Below, piece by piece: positions 51,710 through 59,726 of a stretch of 64,000 nt of DNA (its first letter is position 1; every line of letters starts with the position of its first letter). The stretch lies in NCBI GenBank assembly GCA_964582475.1, contig CAZOQS010000001.1, forward strand, positions 310,001-374,000. Direction: 5' to 3'. Position numbers and translations under genes: made by a program. Below the pieces are notes generated by a model that worked only from the letters and a program-made list of their open reading frames with translations, ran no database searches and had not been told where the DNA came from. The stretch comes from JAGOTP01 sp964582475. GTDB lineage: Bacteria; Patescibacteriota; Patescibacteriia; 2-12-FULL-60-25.

Positions 51710-52570
51710 CTACAAAGCGGCTGTAAGTAAGAGATTGATCTTCTTGAGGCGGGAGGTCCGGGCGCGTTTGGTGAACACATTGTACTTATTCGCTTCAATC
51801 TCACGGAGAATATTTTGATACAATCTGCTTGCGGCTCGCACGGCAAAGCGCCCATCTTTGGAAAGGAGAGCGATCCCGGGTTCGGCTTGGGCGTAGAGTG
51901 CGTCCGCGCGAGCAATCTCAAATTGAAGAAGACGCTTAAATCGATCGCTTAAGATGCCATCAGCAATTTCTTGTTCGGTGACACCAAAGCACTCCAGATC
52001 TTCTTGGGGGAGATAGATACGCTGGCGGTCGCGCCAGTCTTCGCCGACATCGCGTAAGAAATTTGTGAGCTGCATCGCTTGCCCAAGCGCCTGCGCGTGG
52101 ACGAGCGCTTGTTTGTCTGAAAACCCAATCACGTAGGACATCATAAGGCCGACAACGACCGCGGAGCCATACATATAGCCCTCCAGATCCGCATAGGTCG
52201 CGTAGCGATCAATCTCCGTATCTTGCTTCATCGCCTCCATGAACGCCTCCCCGTATTCCATTGGAATCGAGAAATGCCGAAATGCCCAGGCCGTGCAGCG
52301 GAGGACGGGGTCAGAGCTCTCAGACGTATCAATTGCGTGTCGCCAGTCCGCCTCAAATTGCTCTAAACGACGTTTTGCAGCTGATGCATCGTGGGCTTCT
52401 GAAACATCGACAATATCATCCGGGACACGGAAAAAGGCGTAGAGCGCTTCTGTGGCCAATCGTTTTTCTGCGGGAAAGAAGCGCGTTGCGAGCGCATAGC
52501 TTGTGCCGTGGCGTTGTTGAAGGGCACGGCACACGGCGAAATCAGCTGCACTTGGGGAAGGGGAACTCAT
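51710..52570 (-). CDS. crtB: Phytoene synthase
   Basis: CrtB joins two GGPP molecules into phytoene. The 286-residue protein has the family's second Asp motif DVGEDWRDRQRIYLP and the first Asp region YAFFRVPDDIVDV (DDIVD), plus EGYMYGSAVVVG. It overlaps the GGPP synthase gene by 4 bp (ATGA), so substrate and enzyme are made together. Squalene synthase is less likely because of the crtI neighbour. Confidence 0.95.
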   Translation of the reverse strand: MSSPSPSAADFAVCRALQQRHGTSYALATRFFPAEKRLATEALYAFFRVPDDIVDVSEAHDASAAKRRLEQFEADWRHAIDTSESSDPVLRCTAWAFRHFSIPMEYGEAFMEAMKQDTEIDRYATYADLEGYMYGSAVVVGLMMSYVIGFSDKQALVHAQALGQAMQLTNFLRDVGEDWRDRQRIYLPQEDLECFGVTEQEIADGILSDRFKRLLQFEIARADALYAQAEPGIALLSKDGRFAVRAASRLYQNILREIEANKYNVFTKRARTSRLKKINLLLTAAL

Positions 52571-53649
52571 GCGGAGCGTGATTTCAAGAATTGGAGAAGC
52601 GCCTGAAAGGGTTGCTTGCCCTCTTCAGAGAGGAATGTCGCTTGAGTCAAAATACGTTCTGCATCGAGGAAATATTTTTCAATTAAACGTTCTCCATTTT
52701 TCATCGCCCCAACCTCCGTGAAGAGGGTATAGGCTTCCTCCTGCTGTTCCTTGCTGAGCGGATAGCCTAATAATCGTGCAAGACGTTCTTGTTGAGCGAG
52801 TGTTCCTTCCTTATAAATAAAGCAGGTGAAGAAGGTTTGTTGAGCTTCTTCTATGTCGCGGAAACCAGATTTGCCCGTACGCTGTTCTGCTGCAATGAGA
52901 TCAAACCAATCATCCTGAAGCTGGAACGCGAGGCCGAGTTGATCGCCAAACTCCTGACAGAATCGGAGGAGTTCGACACTCTGATTTCCACTTAAGGCCA
53001 CGCCAAGCTGCATCGGCCGGCTAAAGGTGTAGCGGGCCGTTTTAAGAAGCATCTTTTGCTCAATAAGTTCATAGGGCTCCGATGCACGAGTTGTGAGGTC
53101 GACGTCGAGGCTCTGGCCCATGATCACTTCTTCGAGTAGCTGAAATAACGTAGCCGCAACTTGATGGCCATTCTTCGCCTCACAAATCACTTGGGCTAGA
53201 TGTTTATGCGCCCACACGTGAACGAGATCTCCGATGAGCAGGGCTTGGGAGTCCGCAACCCGTTTTTGATCCCCATGTCGATCTTTTTCTTGGAGACGAC
53301 GCCGAACGAGTGTCTGAATAGTTTCTACGTTATGTCGCATCGCTCCCTGATCGATTAGGTCATCGTGAATGAGTGCGAACAGATGGATCAACTCAATTCC
53401 GATAAGTGCATCCCAAGGAGTGGAGGCGCTTGTTCCGCCTGCGGCTTCAAATGCCAGTAACGCAACGTACGGTCGCACGCGTTTTCCGTGTTCCGCCAGA
53501 AGTTTGATATGGCTGAATGTTTCATTGAGAAACGCATCCTGCATGAGCGGAAGCCCCGCTAGGTTTTTTGTGATGGCTTCACTGAAGTGCTGATCGAAGG
53601 TTTGGCGGAAGGTTTGCCAGGAGGGAGAGGAGGGGGGATGAGCAGCCAT
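52567..53649 (-). CDS. Polyprenyl (probably geranylgeranyl) diphosphate synthase
   Basis: The 360-residue protein starts at the ATG at 53649. It has the trans-prenyltransferase motifs HDDLIDQG (first DDxxD) and LQDDWFDL (second), and GKRVRPYVALL. Bulky residues before the first Asp motif usually set product length; here FALIHDD fits a C20 product, but that is inference. It is the first gene of the crt operon and supplies GGPP to crtB. No upstream isoprenoid (MEP or mevalonate) genes lie in the window. Confidence 0.93.
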   Translation of the reverse strand: MAAHPPSSPSWQTFRQTFDQHFSEAITKNLAGLPLMQDAFLNETFSHIKLLAEHGKRVRPYVALLAFEAAGGTSASTPWDALIGIELIHLFALIHDDLIDQGAMRHNVETIQTLVRRRLQEKDRHGDQKRVADSQALLIGDLVHVWAHKHLAQVICEAKNGHQVAATLFQLLEEVIMGQSLDVDLTTRASEPYELIEQKMLLKTARYTFSRPMQLGVALSGNQSVELLRFCQEFGDQLGLAFQLQDDWFDLIAAEQRTGKSGFRDIEEAQQTFFTCFIYKEGTLAQQERLARLLGYPLSKEQQEEAYTLFTEVGAMKNGERLIEKYFLDAERILTQATFLSEEGKQPFQALLQFLKSRSA

Positions 53650-53690
53650 ATTATGTGTAGTTTTAGCTAGAATACTCTCTCGGAAATGGA

Positions 53691-53719
53691 TTGACAATTT
53701 TAATAAAATATGCTAGAGT
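53691..53719 (+). promoter_or_regulatory. Promoter of the GC-rich lipoprotein gene
   Basis: TTGACA (53691-53696), 17-bp spacer, TAGAGT (53714-53719). The frame opening at 53710 is inside the promoter, so the start is the GTG at 53806. Confidence 0.7.
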
Positions 53720-53805
53720 TCTCTCAGCTCCATCGCTCTCTCGATAGCTCCAACGCTGCTTGTCAGCACCGTCCTCGCCGGTTTCTGCGAGGGGAGGATA
53801 TTCTC

Positions 53806-54474
53806 GTGAAGAATCGATTGATTCGTTCGCTCGTCTCGTCGGTCGTCGCCTTCTTCATGGCGCTCGTCTTCGGCGGGTGCATCGTGACTCCCATCAACCC
53901 GCAGAGGGCCTTCGGTGGTGCCTGGGGGCTCAGCGGTGGGTGGCAGCGTCCCGGGGTCAACCTGGGCAACTACGCCAACACGCTGGTCGTCCAGCCGGCG
54001 TACACTCAGCCCGGTACGGTCGTGGGAAACCCGGCCGCGACCGTCGGTGCGCAGCAGGCCTCGTCCAACTACGCGGCCGCAGCGATCGCCGGCGGTCAGC
54101 AAACGGGGCCGTACATCGTCGGCGCCCACCCGACGAACCCGTTCGGCATCAGCCAGCAGGTCCCGCTCCCGGGGACCTTGCGCATGCAGACCGGCTGCGC
54201 GGGCGGCACCTGGTTCGTCCCGTCCACCGGGACCTGCTCCTCGACGGCCTGGATCCCGGGCGTCGAAACCGTCTGGGTCCCCAACGGTGGGGTCGCCAAC
54301 GTCCAGGCCAACCAGCTGGGCCCGGCCGGCGGCGTTCAGGGGGTCCCCGGCGCGACCATGCCGATGGTCCCCGGCGGCGGCGTCCAGGGCTTCAACAACG
54401 GCTGGGGCGGTCCCGGCTTCCAGGGCGGCTTCAACCAGCCCATCATCCAGGACCCTTTCTTCGGCGGCTGGTGA
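53806..54474 (+). CDS. GC-rich Gly/Pro/Gln-rich lipoprotein
   Basis: The GTG start at 53806 follows GGGGAGG. The 222-residue protein has lipobox VFGGC near residue 25. The mature part is low-complexity and rich in Gly, Pro, Gln, Asn and Val, with a Cys pair (TGCAGGTWFVPSTGTC). It ends QGGFNQPIIQDPFFGGW. No fold is recognised. High GC makes spurious long frames on both strands here; the lipobox, SD and promoter identify the right one. It is probably foreign in origin, lying between the carotenoid operon and proS. Confidence 0.8.
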   Translation: MKNRLIRSLVSSVVAFFMALVFGGCIVTPINPQRAFGGAWGLSGGWQRPGVNLGNYANTLVVQPAYTQPGTVVGNPAATVGAQQASSNYAAAAIAGGQQTGPYIVGAHPTNPFGISQQVPLPGTLRMQTGCAGGTWFVPSTGTCSSTAWIPGVETVWVPNGGVANVQANQLGPAGGVQGVPGATMPMVPGGGVQGFNNGWGGPGFQGGFNQPIIQDPFFGGW

Positions 54475-54518
54475 TCCTCCCAGCAGCTTCTTCCTTCGTC
54501 TCATAGTCTCGAGACACG

Positions 54519-54574
54519 CGCCCGTATGCGTCGATACCAGTCCCCTCGGGGATTCTGGATCGCGCATGCGGGCG
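54519..54574 (+). terminator. Long hairpin downstream of the lipoprotein gene
   Basis: A near-continuous stem: CGCCCGTATGCG/CGCATGCGGGCG, then CGAT/ATCG, CCAG/CTGG and CCCC/GGGG. The tail GCGGGCGTTCGTCGT differs by one base from that of the 61877 element. The rest of the 243-bp gap to proS shows nothing I can name. Confidence 0.75.
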
Positions 54575-54717
54575 TTCGTCGTACTCGGCTTATCGCGCTG
54601 ACCACCCGTTCGTCCGTGTGCTCACGAACTCACTCGGGTCTGCGCGATGCCTCCGTTTTGCTTCGCAAGGGGCTACTCTTCCCACCAGGCAGGCTTCCCG
54701 CTACTCTACGAGGGCTT

Positions 54718-55989
54718 ATGCGTTACTCCCAATTGTTTTCAAAGACTCAAAAGAACGTCTCGCAAGACAGCGAGTCGATCAATGCCAAGCTCCTGATTCA
54801 GGGCGGCTTTGTCGATCAAGAGATGGCCGGTGTCTACACCTGGCTTCCACTCGGTCTCCGCACCCTGCGCAAGGTCGAACAAATCGTCCGCGAAGAAATG
54901 GACGCTCTTGGTGCCCAAGAAATTTTCATGCCGTCTTTGCAGCCAAAAGAATATTGGCTCGCGACCAAGCGTTGGGAGGGCGTTGATATTTTGTTCAAGC
55001 TCAAATCGCAGACAGACAAAGAGTACGCCCTTGGCTGTACCCACGAAGAAGTCGTGACGCCGCTCGCCCAAAAGTTCGCCCAATCGTATAAGGAGTTTCC
55101 GTTTGCGACCTACCAGATCAATACAAAATTCCGCGATGAGCTTCGCGCCAAATCTGGTGTCTTGCGTGGACGTGAGTTCCGCATGAAGGACATGTATAGC
55201 TTCCACACGACCCAAGAGAGTCTGACAGAGTTCTACAACCGTGCCCTCGAGGCCTACGTGAAGGCATACAAGCGCTGCGGCTTAGCCGTGAAGGTTGTTC
55301 AGGCTAGCGGAGGTATCTTTACAGAAAATGCCTCACACGAATTCCAGGCCCTGACAGATGCGGGTGAAGATGTGCTGATCGCCTGTGAGAAATGTGAATT
55401 TGGCCAGAACAGCGAAGTCGCGACATTGAAGGTAGGGGAGACCTGTCCAAAGTGTGGAGGACCACTGGCCCAGATGAAAGGTGTAGAAGTTGGAAATATC
55501 TTCGACCTTGGCACGAAATACACGGACGCCTTCGGTTTCGACTTCATGAACGACAAGGGTGAAAAACAACGCGTCCTTATGGGTTGCTATGGTATCGGTA
55601 CGAGTCGTCTCGTCGGTGCCATCGTCGAGGCGCACCACGATGACAAAGGAATCGTCTGGCCAACATCGGTCGCCCCATTCCACGTTTCCCTCGTCACGCT
55701 TCGTTCAAGAGACGAGGCTGTCCAAGCTCAGATTGAATCTGCCGCCAAAGATCTCTACGAAGGTCTCGCCGCCGCCGGAATCGAAGTTTTGTGGGACGAT
55801 CGCCCCGACACCTCTCCTGGTGAAAAATTCGCCAACAGCGACCTCATCGGTCTCCCTCTCCGCCTCGTTCTCTCCGAACGCATGCTGAAGGAGCAGTCCG
55901 TAGAATGGAAAGCACGAGCTTCCACAGAAGCTCAAACCGTCCCCCTGAGCGACGTCCTCTCCCGCGCAAAGGAATATCTTCGCCAATAA
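54718..55989 (+). CDS. proS: Prolyl-tRNA synthetase
   Basis: The 423-residue protein starts at the ATG at 54718; the longer frame is out of the conserved region. It charges tRNA-Pro. Class II motifs are present: GVYTWLPLGLRTLRKVEQIV (motif 1 region), TKFRDELRAKSGVLRGREF (motif 2) and GCYGIGTSRLVGAIVEAHHD (motif 3). A CEKCEFG...CPKCGG insert could bind zinc. The editing INS domain of long bacterial ProRS is missing, as in short mitochondrial-like forms. Confidence 0.95.
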   Translation: MRYSQLFSKTQKNVSQDSESINAKLLIQGGFVDQEMAGVYTWLPLGLRTLRKVEQIVREEMDALGAQEIFMPSLQPKEYWLATKRWEGVDILFKLKSQTDKEYALGCTHEEVVTPLAQKFAQSYKEFPFATYQINTKFRDELRAKSGVLRGREFRMKDMYSFHTTQESLTEFYNRALEAYVKAYKRCGLAVKVVQASGGIFTENASHEFQALTDAGEDVLIACEKCEFGQNSEVATLKVGETCPKCGGPLAQMKGVEVGNIFDLGTKYTDAFGFDFMNDKGEKQRVLMGCYGIGTSRLVGAIVEAHHDDKGIVWPTSVAPFHVSLVTLRSRDEAVQAQIESAAKDLYEGLAAAGIEVLWDDRPDTSPGEKFANSDLIGLPLRLVLSERMLKEQSVEWKARASTEAQTVPLSDVLSRAKEYLRQ

Positions 55990-55994
55990 GCGAA

Positions 55995-56098
55995 GAGGGC
56001 TACCACCCTGAACGAACGGCAACTGTCTGAGCGAAACGATAAAACAAACGGATTGATATGCGCGCGAGTTTTGCCGCGAGTGAAGGGTGGTAGCTCTC
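55995..56098. other. Structured intergenic element with 15-bp closing stem
   Basis: GAGGGCTACCACCCT (55995-56009) pairs with AGGGTGGTAGCTCTC (56084-56098) with one mismatch. Inside, CGGCAACT can pair with AGTTTTGCCG. It lies in the gap between proS and the HU gene, before the shared terminator. It may be a non-coding RNA or a palindromic repeat; the AGGGTGGTA arm only superficially resembles a T-box. Confidence 0.5.
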
Positions 56099-56127
56099 GA
56101 AGCGCGCGCGAAATAACCCTGAATACC

Positions 56128-56153
56128 AAAAGAGAGCCACGTGGCTCTCTTTT
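56128..56153. terminator. Bidirectional intrinsic terminator
   Basis: AAAAGAGAGCCAC pairs with GTGGCTCTCTTTT with no unpaired loop bases beyond the centre. It serves proS (+) and the HU gene (-). Confidence 0.9.
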
Positions 56154-56171
56154 GTCCTTCCAAGGATCTTC

Positions 56172-56489
56172 TTAGACCGCTGGGTTGTTCTGACTCATGC
56201 CCTTCAACGCATCCTTCAAACCTTTACCGGCTTTGAACTTTGGAACCGTGACCGCTGGGATCTGAATCTTTTCCTGAGGAGACTGTGGGTTCACACCGGT
56301 GCGTGGTTTGCGGTTCTTCGAGAGGAAAGCGCCGAATCCAGCAATGGTGACTTCACCGCTTGCCTGCAAGGTCGTGGTGACAATGTCGACGAAGGCTTCG
56401 ATCATGTCTTCCGCTTGCTTCTTGGTGACGCCGACTTTTTCGGAGATACGGTGAGCAAGCTCGTTCTTATTGACCTTAAGGGTGTCCAT
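56172..56489 (-). CDS. hup: HU/IHF-family DNA-binding protein
   Basis: The 105-residue protein starts at the ATG at 56489. It has NKNELAHRISEKVGVTKKQA, the GEVTIAGFGAFLSKNRKPRTG arm region with the DNA-intercalating Pro in GVNPQSP, and VPKFKAGKGLKDAL. HU bends and compacts DNA. A short Lys/Asn tail extends beyond the usual 90 residues. Confidence 0.94.
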   Translation of the reverse strand: MDTLKVNKNELAHRISEKVGVTKKQAEDMIEAFVDIVTTTLQASGEVTIAGFGAFLSKNRKPRTGVNPQSPQEKIQIPAVTVPKFKAGKGLKDALKGMSQNNPAV

Positions 56490-56563
56490 AGGGGAGGAAA
56501 AGAGTGAAGAATTACTTGTGCACAGGATACATTTTTCGCTGAAACTAGGCAAGAAGGGCGAGC

Positions 56564-58102
56564 TTAGCGAGCGTATTCAATGATGCGGGTCTCGCGGATG
56601 AGGGTCACCCGGACTTCGCCTGGGTGTTTCAGTTCCGCTTCAATCGTCGTCGCGATCTTCTTGGCGAGCTCGTAGGCGGCCATGTCGGTGATGACTTGTG
56701 GATTTACGAAGACACGGATTTCACGACCTGCTTGAATGGCATAGGCTTTTTCAACGCCTTCAAAACGGGTAGCGGTATTCTCAAGATCCTCCAAGCGCTT
56801 CACGTAGAGCTCGAGGTTGTCCTTACGAGCGCCAGGACGGGCGCCAGAGATGGCATCAGCCGCTTTTACGATAATCGCTTCAAGGGTCTTTGGTTTATCT
56901 TCATGGTGACCAATGGACTGGTAGCAGATCTCTTCTGGGAAGCCGAACTTCTTCAAAATGCGGTAGCCAAGCTCTGGGTGACTGCCCTGCATATCGTGGT
57001 CGACGGCTTTTCCGACATCGTGGAGCAGACCACCTTTGCGGCAGACCATCACGTCCGCACCGAGCTCTTCAGCAAGGATGGCGGAGATGTTCGCGACTTC
57101 CATCGAGTGCATGAGCGCGTTTTGGCCATAGCTGGTGCGGTAGCGGAGACGTCCCAGAATCTGGATCAGCTTAGCATCGATCCCCGCCATCGGAATGCCG
57201 AGTTCAAACAACGCGTTTTCACCCGCTTTACGGATGTCGATCGCGAGGTCGCGCTTGGCTTCTTCAACCGTTTCTTCGATACGGCTGGGCTGAATGCGTC
57301 CATCAGCGACGAGCTTCTCAAGCGCGCGTTTGGCAATCTGACGACGGATCGGGGAGAAGCCCGAGATCGTGACCATGCCCGGCGTGTCATCAACGATGAA
57401 TTCACAACCCGTGAGCAACTCGAGCGCTTTGATGTTGCGGCCTTCGCGACCGATGATACGGCCCTTCATTTCGTCGTTCGGCAATTCAACGTAAGTCGTC
57501 GTTGTTTCCGCAACCTGAGATGAGGCCTGACGCTGGATCGAGAGCGCGATGATGTTCTTCGCCTTCTGATCGATTTCATCGGACGTCATTTCTTCGACCT
57601 TGCGTAACCGGCTGACGAGCACCTCTTGCTGATCATCTTCAATTTTCTTTAGAAGTCGTTCAAGCGCCTGGTCTTTGCTCATCCCAGCCGTCTTTTCAAG
57701 GACTTCAGCTGCCTGTGTTCGGAGGAGCTCAACTTCTTTACGCGATTCTTCGGTCTGGACTTTCAATTTCTCGAATTCTTGTTTCGAGGTATCGAGATCG
57801 AGGAGCTTGCGGCTGAACACTTCTTCGCGTTCGATTAAACTTGTTTGCTCCTTCTTTAAGACCTCAAGCGTACGCTTCTCTTCGAGGCGTGCATCTTCCA
57901 AGATCTTAATCGCTTTTTCTTTCGCGCGTTGCAGAACTTCCTGCTCTTTTGCCTCTGCTTGCTTCAACCGTTGATCAACGTCTACCTGCTCTTTTTCGCG
58001 CAACCGTTTGGCCCATTCACGAGCTAAGAGAATGCCCGCGGTGACACCAATCGCTACGCCGATAATGATACTGAGAAAGGGATAAAGGGTCTTCCAAGGC
58101 AT
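56564..58102 (-). CDS. rny: Ribonuclease Y
   Basis: RNase Y is a membrane-tethered endoribonuclease that starts mRNA decay. The 512-residue protein has an N-terminal membrane helix (about 5-28), a long Glu/Lys-rich coiled coil to about residue 195, a KH RNA-binding domain (GRIIGREGRNIKALE), and an HD domain with HSMEVANISAIL and LLHDVGKAVDHD. All motifs of the family are present and the length is typical. Confidence 0.96.
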   Translation of the reverse strand: MPWKTLYPFLSIIIGVAIGVTAGILLAREWAKRLREKEQVDVDQRLKQAEAKEQEVLQRAKEKAIKILEDARLEEKRTLEVLKKEQTSLIEREEVFSRKLLDLDTSKQEFEKLKVQTEESRKEVELLRTQAAEVLEKTAGMSKDQALERLLKKIEDDQQEVLVSRLRKVEEMTSDEIDQKAKNIIALSIQRQASSQVAETTTTYVELPNDEMKGRIIGREGRNIKALELLTGCEFIVDDTPGMVTISGFSPIRRQIAKRALEKLVADGRIQPSRIEETVEEAKRDLAIDIRKAGENALFELGIPMAGIDAKLIQILGRLRYRTSYGQNALMHSMEVANISAILAEELGADVMVCRKGGLLHDVGKAVDHDMQGSHPELGYRILKKFGFPEEICYQSIGHHEDKPKTLEAIIVKAADAISGARPGARKDNLELYVKRLEDLENTATRFEGVEKAYAIQAGREIRVFVNPQVITDMAAYELAKKIATTIEAELKHPGEVRVTLIRETRIIEYAR

Positions 58103-58219
58103 ATCAACCCCCGTACATCGGGGGATCTAACAAATTGTATAAATCGATAGGATCTTCCAGCGCCCGGAAGATACCATAATCGTTAAATTTTGTGAATATT
58201 TAGCGGTTTTTGTTGGATG

Positions 58220-59584
58220 TTACCGAATCCAGACGGTCTTCACGTTCATGAACTCATAGAGACCCCAGGAAGACAACTCACGGCCATAGCCGGAAACGCC
58301 TGTTCCTCCAAAGGGGAGACGTGGGTCCGATTTGACCATGCCGTTCACGAATACACAGCCAGCTCGAATCTGAGGTGCGAGCTGTTTGGCGAGTTCCGTA
58401 TCGGCCGTCCAAAGGGAGGAGCCAAGACCAAAGCGGTTATCGTTCGCGATGCGGATCGCATCATCTGTGTCTTTGGCCCGAATCACGATCGCGACTGGAC
58501 CAAACAATTCTTCTTCGTAGGCGGGCATCCCTGGTTTGACGTCAGCCAGGATGGTTGGGGCGTAGAAGAACCCTTTCGTTCCAATGCGGGTACCACCGGT
58601 GACGAGACGCGCTCCCTTGGCGACGGAGTCGGCGACCTGCTTATCGATTTCTTGAAGCCCCGCTTCGCTCACGAGGGGACCGATCGTCGTCTTTGGATCG
58701 AGAGGATCGCCGATGACAGATGCTTCCACCTGTTGCTTGAAGAGTTCGAGGAATTGGTCGTAGATCGCGTCTACCAAAATGAAGCGTTTGGCAGCGATAC
58801 AGCTCTGACCGTTATTTTGGAGACGAGCCTTGGCGCCCATCGTGGCCGCGTAGGTGAGATCTGCATCTGCGAGTACTACGAATGGATCGCTGCCTCCAAG
58901 CTCGAGAACGGTTTTCTTGATGAGCGATCCCGCGAGTGCGGCAACCTTGCTACCAGCGAGTTCACTCCCTGTCAGTGCCACGCCTTGAACGGCGGGATGA
59001 CGAATCACCTGTTCCACCTTGGAAGAGCCGATTGCGAGGTTTTGAAACACGCCTTCTGGAAAACCTGCCTCAAGGAATAACTTCTCAAATGCAACGGCGC
59101 ATTGAGGGACGCTCGAGGCATGTTTCAAGACGCCTACGTTTCCAGCGGCGAGCGCAGGCGCAGCAAAGCGCATCACTTGCCAATAGGGGAAATTCCACGG
59201 CATGACCGCCAAGACAACACCGATTGGATCGAAACGGACGAAGCTCTCCGATGCGTCGCTCTTCACGACTTGTGGTGCGAGAATGGCCGCTGCCTGTTCC
59301 GCGTAGTAGTCACAGGCAAGTCCGCATTTTTCGACTTCAGCAATCGCTTGAGTGATCGGCTTACCCATCTCCAAGCTTGCGATCTTTCCAAGCTCTGGCG
59401 CCCGCTCACGAAAGAGCTCACCCAAACGTTTCATAGGTACGAGGCGTGCTTCAAGCGGTGTCTGGCTCCAGACTTTATACGCAGCCTCGGCCAACGCAAG
59501 TTTGGCTGCGAGCTGCTCGTCTGTGAGCTCAGGGAGCGTCCCGAATACTTCTCCTGTCGCTGGATTTACTGAGGTGAGTGCCAT
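58220..59584 (-). CDS. NAD(P)-dependent aldehyde dehydrogenase (succinate-semialdehyde type)
   Basis: The protein (454 residues from the ATG at 59584) oxidises an aldehyde to an acid. Catalytic Cys is in NNGQSCIAAKRF, the general base Glu in LELGGSDPFVVL, and the NAD region has VMPWNFPYWQ. The short N-terminus and NPATGEVFGTLPEL start match the GabD/Sad group, so succinate semialdehyde is the leading candidate, but no GABA genes are near. A 123-bp structured leader ends 5 bp before the ATG. Acetolactate synthase is upstream on the same strand. Confidence 0.9.
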   Translation of the reverse strand: MALTSVNPATGEVFGTLPELTDEQLAAKLALAEAAYKVWSQTPLEARLVPMKRLGELFRERAPELGKIASLEMGKPITQAIAEVEKCGLACDYYAEQAAAILAPQVVKSDASESFVRFDPIGVVLAVMPWNFPYWQVMRFAAPALAAGNVGVLKHASSVPQCAVAFEKLFLEAGFPEGVFQNLAIGSSKVEQVIRHPAVQGVALTGSELAGSKVAALAGSLIKKTVLELGGSDPFVVLADADLTYAATMGAKARLQNNGQSCIAAKRFILVDAIYDQFLELFKQQVEASVIGDPLDPKTTIGPLVSEAGLQEIDKQVADSVAKGARLVTGGTRIGTKGFFYAPTILADVKPGMPAYEEELFGPVAIVIRAKDTDDAIRIANDNRFGLGSSLWTADTELAKQLAPQIRAGCVFVNGMVKSDPRLPFGGTGVSGYGRELSSWGLYEFMNVKTVWIR

Positions 59585-59589
59585 ATAAA

Positions 59590-59712
59590 GGGTGTTTGTT
59601 GGAAGGATTATTCTCTCCAGGGTACGCCTGATCTTCTGCTGAATCTCAGGCTCGTTGCCCAAGTCGTCACTTGGTCAAAGCCCCTTACGAGAACAATCCT
59701 TCCAACAAACCC
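59590..59712 (-). promoter_or_regulatory. Candidate structured leader RNA of the aldehyde dehydrogenase
   Basis: Outer arms of about 24 bp close the element (59590-59614 with 59689-59712, sharing TTTGTTGGAAGGATT with its complement). Inside are two hairpins: GCCTGA/TCAGGC (59626-59651) and CCAAGT/ACTTGG (59659-59674), and possible GGG/CCC pairing next to the arms. It fills the gap between the acetolactate synthase stop and the aldehyde dehydrogenase ATG. It could be a riboswitch-like leader, an attenuator or a small inverted-repeat mobile element. Confidence 0.6.
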
Positions 59713-59726
59713 TGTTGATAAAGGAA

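Noticed and set aside
53713..54567. Long minus-strand and alternative plus-strand frames over the GC-rich lipoprotein
   Set aside because: High GC removes stop codons in all frames. Only the frame starting at 53806 has a lipobox, SD and promoter.
56084..56098. AGGGTGGTA arm as a T-box antiterminator
   Set aside because: It lies after proS and the next gene is on the other strand, so it cannot be a leader; the rest of the T-box (specifier loop, ACCGCG) is absent.
59590..59712. CTGAGA and ACCCT segments suggesting a TPP riboswitch
   Set aside because: Order and spacing of the conserved TPP-box elements do not fit, and the second conserved arm is missing.
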